This document shows positions 1 to 13,688 of a stretch of DNA of 64,000 nt, piece after piece (positions within the stretch are counted from its first letter, which is position 1; each line of letters begins with the position of its first letter). A model generated the notes under the pieces. It had not been told where the DNA came from. It searched no databases and was given only the letters and a program-made list of their open reading frames with translations. The translations under genes were made by a program, and so were the position numbers. This DNA is from Carettochelys insculpta (lineage: Eukaryota > Chordata > Testudines > Carettochelyidae): positions 34,313,501-34,377,500 of the forward strand of contig NC_134145.1 in the NCBI RefSeq assembly GCF_033958435.1, in the 5' to 3' direction.

Positions 1-1509
1 GGTTTTTGATTGGGGGTTGGGCCAGATTAAAATCTGTGCAGGGTGGGATGGAACTGGATTTCTTTACTAAAATAGATTTGTGTCAGGTGCCTCTCAAGGG
101 TATCTTAATTACTTTTAAAGTTTAGGCACAGAGCTAGTTCTCCGCCCCACCCCCCCTTTTGTGCTGAGAGTTTTAAGTGTTTAAATGAGGAAGGGCACTA
201 ATGGCTGAATGAGTGTAAGAAAAAAAACAAAAAAAAAACCTAGGCCTCTAAAATGCCAAACATGTTAACTCTCTTTACTTCCTAGAAAAAAGGAGTTAGG
301 TAGTGTCACTGTGGAGGAGAGAGCAGGGACTCTTTGTGACCCTCAGCAAGTCTAAAAATGGCTTTGGTTATACTTGTGTGGTCCTACACCAGCACTGTGG
401 TGATTAATAACAACTGAGGTGGTTATGTGGAAGTTTCTTTTACTCCTTGGTCCCTGTGTAGTCTAATAAGGATTACCCCCACCCCCTGCTCTCCCAGCTA
501 ACTTGGTTGCAGGGATTTATGTAACTGAAAAATAACCAAACAATGCCTCCACCCTTCAATGAGCAGAGACATTGCCTCTTCAGTGTGAGATTTTAATCAG
601 CATCATGACTTTGTCAGTGTGGTTGTGGTGGTTTTCTTTATCTCTTGTGTGGGTTGTTATGAAATGCCAGACTGTCACTTTTTTGGTTTCCTGAAATAAT
701 CCTAATGCACTAAAAGATTTCTCTTGCAGCAGCTGATTTCATCTGAGCCTGGTTGATACCACTGTCGATGATGATAGAGGGTATATTACTCTTAGAAGGG
801 AGATGTCTGCCCTTGCTAAGGCATTGGCTTTTTTTTTAAATTGATAAGCTCATTAGCAACTTAGTGAAAGTAGCTGCTACTATTTAACTTGTAGCCACAG
901 CTGCCTCTATTTCATAAAATACCATCCACAGTTGAACAGCTCATGTGTAGTAAGCTATCAAGTTTCCCCATAAGCAGTTCCCTCAAAGACTTGAATATCT
1001 TTTAAACAGCATGCTCTGCTACTGAATTATATTTCCCCATAATTCTACAAAGCAAAGATTGATACCAAATTCTAACTACTACTTACTAACCTGTTTTCTC
1101 CGGTTTGCTGGAGAAGGTGTGAGAAACAGGTGCAATGCTCCAGCTGATGGTGAAGTTGAGATATTTAGCTGACTGCTTCGCTATTTGTTGTTTTCGTGCG
1201 CCCTTGTTTTGGGGTTACCCCCTCATTTCTAGCCTTTACTTGACATAGCATAATTTCTGGTCTATTGCACAGGCTCTAATACATGCTTTGAATAGTAACT
1301 GCTAATGAATTTCCTGGGAGAAAAATGGTATCAGCTGATGGCTCTGAAACAGTAGAGTACAGTTTAAATAATTGATTTGGTAAAAATATCAATTTTCTAC
1401 CCACCCAGTTTCACTAAAAGACAGCATTAAAAGATATTTCCTTAGCAGAGTACATTATTTCCTACAGCTATAGTGTTCAATGACCAACTGCATAATATTT
1501 CAACAATAC
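1..1509. other. 3' flank of BCAR3, no feature recognised
   Basis: The sequence is ordinary AT-rich flank with short A runs near 220-240 and no open frame or repeat that I can name. It may be intergenic, or an unrecognised extension of the BCAR3 3' UTR. Confidence 0.4.
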
Positions 1510-1515
1510 TTTATT
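1510..1515 (-). terminator. BCAR3: Candidate poly(A) signal AATAAA for BCAR3
   Basis: The minus strand reads AATAAA about 370 bases after the stop codon, with GT-rich sequence just downstream near 1470-1490. The position suits a poly(A) signal, but no transcript evidence is available. Confidence 0.45.
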
Positions 1516-1884
1516 TCACAACTATGTACAGGTTCATAGTCATTTAACAAATATCATACAACTGATATTTTCTAAAATATGTATTTAACCTACCATTTTC
1601 TATTTACAGTACACAGTTTCATTACTGATACCATTAAAATAGTAGTAGACACACTTTTGCAAATTGCAAGAATACATTAGGACTATCTTAAATTTGACAG
1701 TTTAAGAAACTAAATTCATTTAGAAATCAGTAGTTTTTAAACAATTCATAAATGTGCATTGTGCAATTTACAAGTCTTAAAGATCCTATGAAAGCTGCAG
1801 GCTTTCACAGCATCAAATTAGCAATTTATTTTAATTACATTAAAGGGTACACAAAGTAATTAATTTAGGGGCTCATTTGATATT
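1510..1884 (-). other. BCAR3: BCAR3 3' UTR (probable extent)
   Basis: AT-rich sequence follows the stop codon on the minus strand. An AATAAA hexamer lies at 1510-1515 and another at 1825-1830. The 1510 hexamer is followed within about 40 bases by a GT-rich stretch (GCAGTTGGTCATTG), which resembles a cleavage-stimulating element. The true UTR could be longer or use another site. Confidence 0.5.
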
Positions 1885-4800
1885 TCATTGTTCTACCTGT
1901 TTCACTGGAGGAGGTTCTAATTTTCTGGAGAGTGCAGTTAAAATCTGGTTGAACTTCTCATATCTCTCTCTCTGATTAACTTGTGCTCCTTTGGTGCCCC
2001 ACAATAATCTCATTTGAAATTCTGTCTTGAAGATCTCACTCATCTCATCATCTGGCTGAAAACCTAATGAGGAAAACAGAAAATGGCAGCTCCTGAAAGC
2101 TGTAGAGCTCTGAGTACATATGTGTCTGCAATAACTACAATGCCAATATTTTTAATTTCCCTGCACTAGCCAACAATGCTTGTGGTTAATTTTGGTCATA
2201 GTCATCACAAATGCACAAGTGGGAGACGTTTTGCCCGTGTAGATCACTTGAGCTGGAATTTAGTCACAGTGGGTGGGTTATTATTGATACTTGTTTTGAA
2301 GAGTTCAACCGGTTCAAGTGACTAGGTGCTCAGTTTTACACCTCCATAAAACCAGGCTGAGAGCTTGTTTCCACTAAACAGCTGGAATCAAGTGCTGTGG
2401 CAAGCACTCCACCCACGGTTGATTTAATGGGTCTAGTGAAGACCTGCTAAACTGACTGCTGATTGCTTGGACATTGACTCTGACACACCTCCAGAACAAA
2501 ATGAATAAATGGGAGAGTTTCTCCTATTGCCCCGTGTGATGCAGACCCCCACAATAAGTAGATCTGAAAGACACTGACTTGGATTACACTATTTAACTCA
2601 GTGATTTAGATAATTTTTCCACATCACATAGACCTGCCCTGAGTTAGAAGGTAGAATACCACATACTGAACCACCTGGGCTTCCCTTGCCTGTCTCCTAT
2701 TCATGTGTTAAGCCACCTTGACAAATCTGAAGGGCTGCAGATTTTCCTCAGCTCCTTATCAACATTTTTGGAAAGCTCTCTTACTGTCTTAGCAGATGAA
2801 TGTGTCTATTTACGAAAAAGGTCATAATGACTCTGACTTAAACAAACATGCTTCGCAAAAATGTGTGTCCTGCCATTGCATCACTGGGCTACCAGCTGGA
2901 TAAATAACAGTGTACAAGATGGCTGTTGACAGCCAGCCCACTTATTCACTTCAGAGTGTATTCTGCTAATGGGGCCTGGCAGAGACTGATTTAGGAGGAA
3001 TTGCAGCCTTGTGAGAGAGACAAAGAATGGATTTCTTGCAGCAATTCCTTGCGGAATTAAGTGGAGCCCTCCTCAAAGGTATTCACAATTCTGTACAACA
3101 GAGTTTTTGTACAGATGATCAGTCGGGTATGAGCTAGTGACAAAACTTCAGCAAAGGGAGAGGCAGATGGAAGTCAGAGGATTTTCCTCACAGAGGCTGT
3201 AATAGATGATATAGAGGCTGATTTGCCAACAAAAGACACTAAGAAGCCATGTAGGTTTAACAGGGAAATGCTCCTTATATAGTACACATAGTGAGGCATG
3301 CTGCTGGTAGCTCTAACATCATGCTCTCAGACTAACCCAGATGAACAGACAAAGGCAAATTTCTGGTCAATTTACATTTCAAGTTCTCATATTTGCCAGT
3401 TGCTGTAGAAAAAGCCTGTGGAAGATTTTCTAAGCTGCTATTACAGGTTCTAACAGGCAGCTGGCCTCTTAGACCTTACACGTTCTATTCACTATGAGAA
3501 ATCTTGTCCTGTCACACGTACAGCAAGATGGTCTCCTGCCAGTCTCCCTACCTTCCAGCAGCCTTTCTGCCGTCATTCTGTACATGTCTGCATTCTGTGC
3601 TATAAAACGGGCTGTGGCTAAGTGCTTGAGCATTATTTCACAGCTTTGGTCAGCGTATTCCCAGAGGTCCAGCCCATCAAAGGTGACAACCTGTCGCTCC
3701 ATCAAGGTAACTGAGGGCATCAGCAGGGGCACAGTTTGGGGAGTACAGACAGTCTCTGGAAGAGATGCAAAGGACACAGCCGCTCAGCAGTGTTAATTTA
3801 CAAGCTAATTATAGTACAGCATTCCTCCCTCAGCCAGATACAATAGGATTTGTTTTGAGTGTTTTCTCTTCCAAAATGTGCTCCATTAAGCCTTTAAATT
3901 AGCATTTCGCACTCCTCATTCCCCTGCCCCAGCTTCCATATACTAGCCTGATTAATGTAGAATCTACAGTAAAACTGCAGGGCAATAGCTTGCATCCCAT
4001 CTATGTTCTCTGCTGTGGTATTAGGTATCGAAGACAAATCCCTGTATCGATCTAATGTGCACTTAAGTGGTGTGCACATGCTCACAGGCAGTCCAGATGC
4101 CGGGTAGTGTCTCTGTTATAACTTGGCCTGGTGCTTACAGTATTCACCCAAACTACAAGAGACCTGGCTTCAGCTCTTGCACTGCTCAGACGAGTGCCCT
4201 GGCCACAGAGCTATGGTGATTTGGAGGCCAGGTTCTCTCTAGAGCGCAGGATCGATTCTTTGCACAAGTAAATAGTTACTGGACCAGAAATGCAAGAGAT
4301 TCTAGTGTGTGTGGCTTGGGTGTGCACCCAGGCTGTGGGAGACCAAATGCAAATTCCTGTGAATCCCCAGCAGACCATATCGCACGAGAGAGTTAGCATA
4401 GGTGGCTCTCCATGTACTGACTCTTGGGCATCCCATTTTTAGGCGCCAGTTCTCATACATTGTACATCAAACCTGGCTGCCTAAACTCACAGCTGTGAAT
4501 GCCATGAAGTAGCAAGATAGTAAACTGCTGGGCCCCTTAGGGGTCTAGCCCTCCGCCAATTCAAAGCACTTGAAATAATTCCTCCTGCTCCATTTCTGTC
4601 TATGCCCATGATTATACTATGGGAGGGGGGAAGCAATTCAAAGGCTATTCAGACTGAAAATCTGTCCTTTGCAGTAAAGGTAAGGGAGGCCAGTATCACA
4701 CGTCTGTTTGTAATCCCACATGCTCACCTTTTCCTTCCTGCAGAGCTTTACTGAAGGGCTTCAGCTGCTTCTCGTACAAAATGGCCATCTGGGTGTAATG

Positions 4801-7800
4801 GTGCCGTAAAGCAGTCCAGGTTTGGTCTAACCTTGCAATCTGTTCAGATGCAAAGGAGAGAGTCCTCTTTTAGTATTGCATCAGTTCGTATGCAAAGGAA
4901 CTATGCTGCTTCTGGCAGACAAGAGAAGGTTAATCCACATCGGTCTGAATCATAATAGGACACCACCTCTCGTTTAATTCTGTGCAACAGTTTGCATCCT
5001 TCATTGGATCCAGCCATTAATAAATAATAGTACTTGGATATAACTTAATACCACTAAATACAACATCCTAGTACTTAGGCAAAATGTTTACATGTTCCCT
5101 GGGCGCAAAAAGCCGCACAATTCAATGTTCTGTTCCCAAGAAGTGGGCCTCTGTGGTCATCTAGGATGAGTATCAGAGCCCAGATAAAACTAACAAATAC
5201 CTCTCACTCGAAAATTAAAGCTGTGTGTGTGTTACATCTGCCAATCTCTCCGTTCAACTACTGTGTAACCCTTCTTGTGTAGTACTAAACTTTCAACCAA
5301 CATTTAGCTCATGCAATAACAGCATGTTATTCTAATATTAGCTACAGAAAGGCTCCCAACTGGCATGGCTGGAGAATTTTGTTTAGGTAAATATTACTAG
5401 CTAAACTCAGATAACATCCATTCCTTTGTTGTTTAGAGTTCACCCTTTTTTATTATTCATTGCTCAACAGTCTCTCATTATCAAAATGTTAATCTCAAAA
5501 GGTCATCTATACCCTTCAGGATCATTAAAAATTCTTTCACCAAAGAGCATAATAAAGATATATTTGAAAAAGGCAAATTTCTGTAACTCCCCCCAAAATA
5601 GTTGTTTTACAACAAATTTGTTTTTATAACAACAGCAAGACATACTGGCATTGCTTTCAAATAAATAGCCCCTTGTATAAAGCAACAGCTTTCTGCTAGT
5701 TCCAGCATTCTGGGGCATGAGCTTGTTCTATGATGAAAAGTAGTTTATGGCTAAAAATACCTTAGCTCTTATGACTACCTGGTTATGTGGGGATGCGCTT
5801 TCTACAGTGCCCATCCCTATAGTATCTAAACATTTAAAAGTATTCAAATAAATTAACAAAAATTAAACTCTTTGAATATCAGGAAGTTTTACCTGTGGCA
5901 TTTCAAGTGCTTTCATGATAGCAGAAAATGCATATAAATCCCCCAGAGAGTCCTTCAGTTCTACTGCTACCTGGATAAGCCTGTTTAATGTTGCAGCCCT
6001 CTCTTCTAAGTTTCCTGTGCAGCCCAAAATATCCACAGCTATTCCGATTGCCATGGTGTTGTGTCTAAAGAGAAGCAAATCGGAGGGATCAAGAGTAAAC
6101 TAGTGAAGTGATATGCTCAGATAATACATGCAATGCTTGAAAGGCCTCACTGACCCTAGGTAGGATGAAATGGCTATTGGTGACAATGCTGCTGTTATAC
6201 AGGGCTCAGTGACATGCTTATAGGATGTACACCTACCAAATATTTGTGGCTGCAGGATAACAGCCTGCCTTTATGTTACTACATCAGTGATGGGGGTCTC
6301 CACTCCACACAGGGTCTGAAGTAGGTAAGGTGGCAAAGTACATCGTTTAGCCACATAGGCAGCAACTGGAGGTACAAGCAACAGCTGGAGGGAGGGGCAC
6401 CAGCCACATGACTGCCTCCTTCCTGCACCATCCCTAGCCCGATAGAGGGCCGTCTCGTGTCAGGTGACCTTGTCCTGAGCCCCACCTCTTCCCACCCCAT
6501 CCCTGTTCCACCCATTCTCCCAAGCCCCCTGCCCTGAACAATGCAGCCTGGGCAATTAGCAGGGGGCTTGATGGCAGCAGTAGAGGGTCAGTTCTCACCA
6601 GAGGCCGCAGGAAGTGGAGCAGCCCAGCCCCAGTGTGCTCCACTGTGCCGGTTCCAACCATACCATTCCGCTTCCTGCTGAGGGTGAGCATGGGGAAAGG
6701 TCCTGCCCCTTTCTGCAAGCCCCACCCCCAAGAGGTTGCTGGGAGCAAGGGAGCAGAGTAGACGAGTGCTGGGTCATTTCCCTTCCCACTGCCACCAGTG
6801 TGTGTGTGTGTGTGTGTGTGTGTGGGGGGGGGAGGTTCCCCACCTCTTTGAGCAAGCCCCTCCCCCAGGGGTGGCTGGGAGTCAGGTGAGCAGAGCGGGT
6901 TGGAGCCGGATTGCTCCCCTTCCCCCTGCCCGTGAGTGCAGAGTTGGGCCTGACACCTACTATCAGCACCAGGCCCTCACTAGTCCCCTGAGCTGCCTTG
7001 GCTCACATGGGCTACGTCTACACGTGCACGCTACATCAAAATAGCTTATTTCGATGTAGCGACATCGAAATAGGCTATTTCGATGAATAGCGTCTACACG
7101 TCCTCCGGGGCTGGCAACGTCGACGTTGAACGTCGACGTTGCGCAGCACCACATCGAAATAGGCGCTGCGATGGAACGTCTACATGCCAAAGTAGCACAC
7201 ATCGAAATAAGGGTGCCAGACACAGCTGCAGACAGGGTCACAGGGCGGACTCAACAGCAAGTCGCTCCCTTAAAGGGCCCCTCCCAGACACACTTGCACT
7301 AAACAGCACAAGATACACAGAGCCGACAACTAGTCGCAGACCCTGTGCGTGCAGCATGGATCCCCAGCTGCAGCAGCAGCAGCCAGAAGCCCTGGGCTAC
7401 GAGCTGCTGCACACGGTGACCATAGAGCCCCACAGGGGCTGGAGAGAGAGTGTCTCTCAACCCCCCAGCTGATGGCCGCCATGGAGGACCCCGCTATTTC
7501 GATGTTGCAGGACGCGGATCGTCTACCCATTCCCTACTTCGACGTTGAAAGTTGAAGTAGGGCGCTATTCCCATCCCCTCATGGGGTTAGCGGCTTCGAC
7601 GTCTCGCCGCCTAACATCGATCTTAACATCGAAATAGCGCCCAACACGTGTAGCCGTGACGGGCACTATTTTGAAGTTAGTGCCGCTACTTCGAAGTAGC
7701 GTGCATGTGTAGACCCAGCTATGGTGTTTGGGGGGGGGCGGGTAAGTGACCCTTCATGCCCCCTGCATTACGCGTGGCTGGAGCGGGGCTTGATGAGAAG

Positions 7801-10800
7801 AAGCTCAGCTGGACAGGAAGAGTGGAGGCCTGCCCAAAGCCCAGGAGCAAAGAGCAGCAAGGGGAAGCGGGCAGCAGCCACAACCTGGGAGAAGGGAGGC
7901 ACGTTTGGGAAGCCTGCAGTTACTCCCTGGGGCTTGGGCGGGGGCAGTATGGGCTGGCAAAAAGTATGGGGGCAGTATGGGCTTGGGCGGGGGCAGTATG
8001 GGCTGGCAAAAGCAAAAGGGAAAGCCAGAGAGCTCTGGGGGAGAAGCAGCAAGGAACAGGACAGGGCTGGAGCAGAGGGCAGCCCTGTGGTGCCCTACCA
8101 CAATCAGACCCTTCAGACCTGCTTTCTTCTCCAAGCCCCTCCAGGGAGTTGCCTGATGATCTTCAGGAGTCCTCCTAAGCACAACGCTTAGGGGCCCAGT
8201 AAATTACCTGTCAGTGGACTGTACACATGAATAGAGAAAAGTGTTTCCTGGGGCAGGAGGGTGTTTAAGACACACTAGTGCAAACACCACCTGGATTCTC
8301 CAGCCAAGGCTCACAGGAGTGAAGCACACTGCAGCACGCTGGTATACCTCTCAATTATGTCCAAGCGCAGCTGGTGTCCATAGGGCAACGTAATGAGTTC
8401 CAGACCTGAGCTCACTCCCATCTGCCTCCTCATCTCTTCAGAGACCTCCAGTATCCTAGCAACCTGTCAAGGGCAAAGGTTCACACAGGTATTGAGCCAG
8501 GAAGTTGACTTACTTAAGGAAGGAGGAGTTTGAACAACAACTGACTCACTGTACAGCTACAACGCTAATATAAAGCCCCTGGAAAATACCCCCATGCTGC
8601 ATATGTCTCTCACACAAGGTTTTTTGCAGCACCTAGAAATCTGTGCCTTTAATGAATCACAGCTATGAAAACAAGTAATGATGGCAAAGAAACAAGGGCT
8701 AATTTGGTTATTTTGAAGACTAGCTCAATGACAGAAAACAAAACAGCATTATGAGGCGAGTTTGTTTCAACCAAGAGAGCCATAAGGCTTCTGTCAAACC
8801 CCCAGCAGATCTGCCAAGCACTCTACCAAGCGCATGGAGCGGGCTCACAGTTTGATGTTTGCTCTAACACTAATGCAGTGTCCCAACTACGTAACCGCTC
8901 TGCCTCACTTTCCTCAGCTGTAAAATGGATGCCGCTGTACCAGTGCCGCTGCTCCACTCCACAGGGCTGGTGTGCGGCTGAAGTAATGTACAAAAACCAG
9001 TTTCTAGATGGCAAGGACTACGTGAGCTCCGCGTCAGAGTCAGTCACACAACAAGCCCTTGACTCTCCTTCCCTTCTGCATTTACTCTTGCTAGTGAACA
9101 CATGAAGATTATTTGCTACAGCTGTAGGAATTATTTATCTGTATGAATCTTACTAATGCTGATATTAGCTAATGGACTACTTATGGGCATTTTCTTCAAT
9201 GTTTAGATGCTGACAATTTTCTAATCTAATCTACCCTCCCATCACCACTCCATCTAAGTGCCAGCCGCTGCTTGTGGGACTGGATTAAGGCACTCTGGAC
9301 CCTCTGGCACACCATGACACTGCGTACAAGAGGCTTTGCCCCACTGGAATATACCCATCCCTTCCCAGAGAAACAGGAGTAGTGGCCCAGGGCCTTCTGG
9401 GATGGCCAGGGTTAACATGCTTGGGTGAATGGATTGGGCTTGGTGCTCATCTCCTCCTGCCATAAATATCAGAGGTAGCCGAGTCAGGCTGCGTCTTCAA
9501 AAACAACACGAAGTTCTGTGGCACCTTATAGACTAACAGATTTTGGAGCATGAGCTTTCACGGGCAAAGACCCGCTTTGTCAGATCAGTGGGCCTTTGCC
9601 CACGAAAGCTTATGCTCCAAAATATCTGCCAGTCTATAAGGTGCCACAGGACTTCCTACCACAAGTAGCATTCTAGTTGATCGGAGTTAGTGGATAGCAG
9701 GAATGCAACCCCTGTGAAACTCGAGCATTTACTGTAATGGGTTCCCTGTGCTGCTGGATTGAATAACCATTTCCAAATGGATGGCAGAGAACAGGGTTGT
9801 CATTTCATAGAATCATAGAACACTAGGACTGGAAGGGACCTCAAGAGGCCATCAAGTCCAGCCCCCTACCCCAATGGCAGGACCAAGTACTGTCTAAACC
9901 ATCCCCGACAGACATCTATCTAACCTGTTCTTAAATATCTCCAGCGATGGAGTTTCCACAACCTCCCTTGGCAATTTATTCCACTGTTTGACCACCCTGA
10001 TAGTTAGGAACTCTTTCCTAATGTCCAACCTAAACCTCCCTTGCTGCAGTTTAAGCACATTGCCTCTTGTTCTATCCTCAGAGGGCAAGAGGAACAAGTT
10101 TTCTCCCTCCTCCTTATGACACCCTTTTAGATACCTGAAAACCACTATCATGTCTCCCCTCAATCTTCTCTTTTCCAAACTAAACAAGCCCAGTTCTTTC
10201 TGCCTTTCTTCATAGGTCATATTCTCTAGACCTTTAATCATTCTTATTGCTCTTTTCTGGACCCTCTCTAATTCCTCCACATCTTTCTTGAACTGCGGTG
10301 CCCAGAACTGGACACAATACTCCAGCTGAGGTCTAACCAGCACAGAGCAGAGTGGGAGAATGACTTCTCGTGACTTCAGGTGTATCTAAATTAGTTGGAG
10401 GGTCACAGGAGTAGGGAGGAAAAGACAGATTGAAATCTTAGGCACTCTGAAAGAGTCACAAGTGAAGCACAATTTAGCCATCAGACAGAAGCATCTCCAG
10501 CCACATTTGTTATTAGAGTATTTTAATGCTCCACCATGGAAGCAGAGTTCTTAAGTTTCCTAGGCGAATTACAGCAGGTATGATTTCTGACTACATGAAG
10601 GTTTACCCAAGGGAATTCATTCACCACACACTTTTGCACTTTGATTGAAAGCCATTCTTCTTGTGGTGATGGTTTTAAAATTCTATTTTAAAAATCTTAA
10701 TCTGCAGTAGAATCATAGAACTCTAGAACTGGAAGGGACCTCAAGAGGGCACTGAGTCCAGTCCCCTGCCCTTGTGGCAGGACCAAGCACTATTTACACC

Positions 10801-13657
10801 ATCCCCAATAGATGTCTGTCTAACCTGCTCTTAAATACCTCCAGTGATGGAGATTCCCCAAGTTCCCTAGGAAATTTCTTCCAGTGTTTAACCACCCGAC
10901 AGTTCAGAAGGTTCTCCTAATGTCCAACCTAAACCTCTCTTGCTACAGTTAAAGCCCACTGCTCCTTGTCTTATCCTCAGAGGTCAAGGAGAACAATGTT
11001 TCTCCCTCTTCCTTTTAGGTAACCCTCTTTTAAATACTTGAAAACCACTATCATTCCTCTCTCAGTCTTCTCTTTTCTGAACTAAACAAGCCCAGTTCTT
11101 TCAATCTTCCCTCATAGCTCACATTCTCTAGCCTTTTAATCATTCTTGTTCCTCTTCTCTGGACCTTCTCCAAGCAGGAGAGAAAGTACCAGATTAGATT
11201 GCATAGGGCTTTGAAAAAAAAATAAGGGCTACAGAAGTGCTGTTAGTAGAACTATGGGTTTTCCAAAGAGATTTAGAAAATAAGACCAACAAGGGTGAAA
11301 AATTGAGGGAGGCGGGGCTGGAGAGTCTTCAAATAAAGTAAAGGCTGCTATAAAAAGAGGACTGTGAACAGTTGTTCTCCATGTCCACTGAAAGTAGGGC
11401 AAGCAGCAATGGGTTTAAACTACAGTAACTGAAATTGAGATGAAGTATTATGAGAAATTGTCTAACAATTACAGTCATTAAGCTCTGGAATAAGGTTCCA
11501 GGGGAGGCTGTAGAATCTCTATCACAGGAGATTTTTAAGACCAAGGTGGACGAGCACTGTCAGGGATATTCTAGGTATAGAAGGTCCCGTTTGGTGGTTT
11601 CTTGAGGTCCCTTTTAGTCGTATATTTCTATGATTGTAAGGTAGCCAAATTCTGTCATTTCTTCTGTAAAGGGGGTGCAAAAGTAGAGCTGTTGAGGGGA
11701 GGTTCCCTGAGCCATGTGGATGAGGAACAGCTGGGGGGTCAGAATGGCTCAGGAGGGCCTAGGGGAGCATATTCAGAAGCAGCCAATGCCACTGGCTCAG
11801 ACTGTGTGTGTGGGGCAGGGGGCGGAAACAACAGTGCATGATACTTCTGCATCTACTGGTGTATGCCAGCAGGTGGCTAGGGTGGGTGTGCTAGCCTGGC
11901 TACCCATGCTCTTTTGGGGCTGAGGAGCCACTACTTAGCCTACTGGCGCTGGGGGAGTACTACCACTAGCATTGTATCCTAGAAACTGGCACAGCCTGGT
12001 TCTTCCTACCTTGCAGCACAATACCCATATGAGGAAGCCTCATGTGTCATTACTCAGTACGCCTGAAACTATGGCTGCACCATTTGCTCATTTTTATGTC
12101 TGGCAGTAGTAATGTGGTCCAGTCACCAACCACACTCCGGAGTCTGGGAGAAACTATGCAGGTCTCCATGTAAGTTATTAGAAAGCACAGTGAGGCCAGG
12201 GAGGTAGGTGGGGTGGGAGAGGAGGGAGAAAAGGCCCCTGCCTCTCTTTTAAACCTCAGAATCAGAAAATAGCAGATGAGACAGATTCTGAATCTTCATG
12301 AGGCGAGAGTTACAGCAAGCCTTGGAGAGATGAGTTTGTTTTCCTCTTTCTAGATATTGGGCAGGGGGTGTACATTTCTTTAACTCAGTTGCGAACTACC
12401 ACTTCTCACTGATACAGTTCCCAAATGACTGACTGAATTAACTGTCTGATTTCACCTATCTAGCCTCACGTGAGTGTGCAAATATGCCTCTACAATGCAC
12501 CATCCCTTTGGCCTCTCGTGCCCATTTTAAACTAGGAAACCTTGATTACGCTTTCACAGTGACGCATGCCTGCTAGGCAGCAGCAGGGCCGGAAAGGTCT
12601 TGCTGTTGTTTCTGCAGTAGGCTTGGGTGCTACTGCTATTTAGAAGCAACAAATAACCCATTCAATCCCCAGGACTATGGAATAGATTGTACGGAAAGTT
12701 TAAGGGAATGTAGCAGAGCTGATGGCAGTAAGAAGGAAATGCTATTTGAAATGGCGCACACAGCTTGTCATTTCAATCATCCACATTGCAATTATGACGT
12801 ACCCTACTCCCCTGGATTTCACTAGCCACCATGCTACCAATTTTAATGGAAATTGGGTGTCTAAATACCTCTGGGGCGCAGGAACCAGGTTCATACAGAA
12901 GGAGCGACAGACGTGCCACACTCTCTCTCAGATATTGTGTTTGTAATGGACACAGCACTCACAACCATCCACTTCAATGACTTCAAATTCAAATGGATTT
13001 CATGTTCCCTTTATTTACTGTTATCCTATTAAAAGGGCTGTTTGTACTTGAATTTCTCTTTTCTGTTTCCATGTTGCTGATTCCAAAAGCGCTGCTCAAC
13101 GATTTACCTGTATAACCAACCCTGCCTCCTTGTAAAAATATCTGCATGCTTCTGATGCTTACTCAGTAGTGCAGCTAGAGGGTGCAAAGGCATACGAGAG
13201 CAGAAGCACACCAAAAGGCTCTACAGCCACCTTCAACTACCTCTCATCCCGTCAAGGCACAAAGACCCGAACAAGGGTTACAGACCAGTGTTCAGACAGG
13301 AACTGTATTCTATTCAGGCTCTTATCTAATGCCCATCACTTGGGTATCTGAGTGCATTCCAGTGACATGAGGAATGTGTGGCACTCTCTCTCTCTCTCTG
13401 ATAAACTATGGATTCATTCCTTCAGAATAAATACCATTTTCCCTAATTTCAGTGTCACGATTCAGATTTTTTGCAATAAATACGTGTACAACACACAAAG
13501 AAAACATCAAATTTCTGTGGAATGGAGGGAAATCTAAAGGTAAAAAGTTAGAAAACAGCTACGAAGGATTTTTGGTCCAAATACAAATTTGCAACCATTC
13601 TTCCAAGGCTAAAAACATTTTTCCAACCTAACCCCGAATAAGTCCCTGAAAGACACA

Positions 13658-13688
<31 letters not shown>

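Larger units (their letters stand above)
6065..8347 (-). other. BCAR3: BCAR3 intron carrying GC-rich repeats and a MITE
   Basis: The left part (about 6290-6960) is GC-rich interspersed repeat-like sequence with a (TG)n run. The centre is a 711-bp inverted-repeat transposon at 7010-7720. The right part (7725-8170) is G-rich, with an internal duplication. The open frames here on both strands follow from the base composition. Confidence 0.75.

Noticed and set aside
3494..3796. 100-codon plus-strand frame over a BCAR3 exon
   Set aside because: It is the antisense shadow of the coding exon 3552-3755.
7721..8191. Frames of 125-156 codons on both strands
   Set aside because: G-rich intron sequence with an internal duplication; three frames are open together, a compositional effect.
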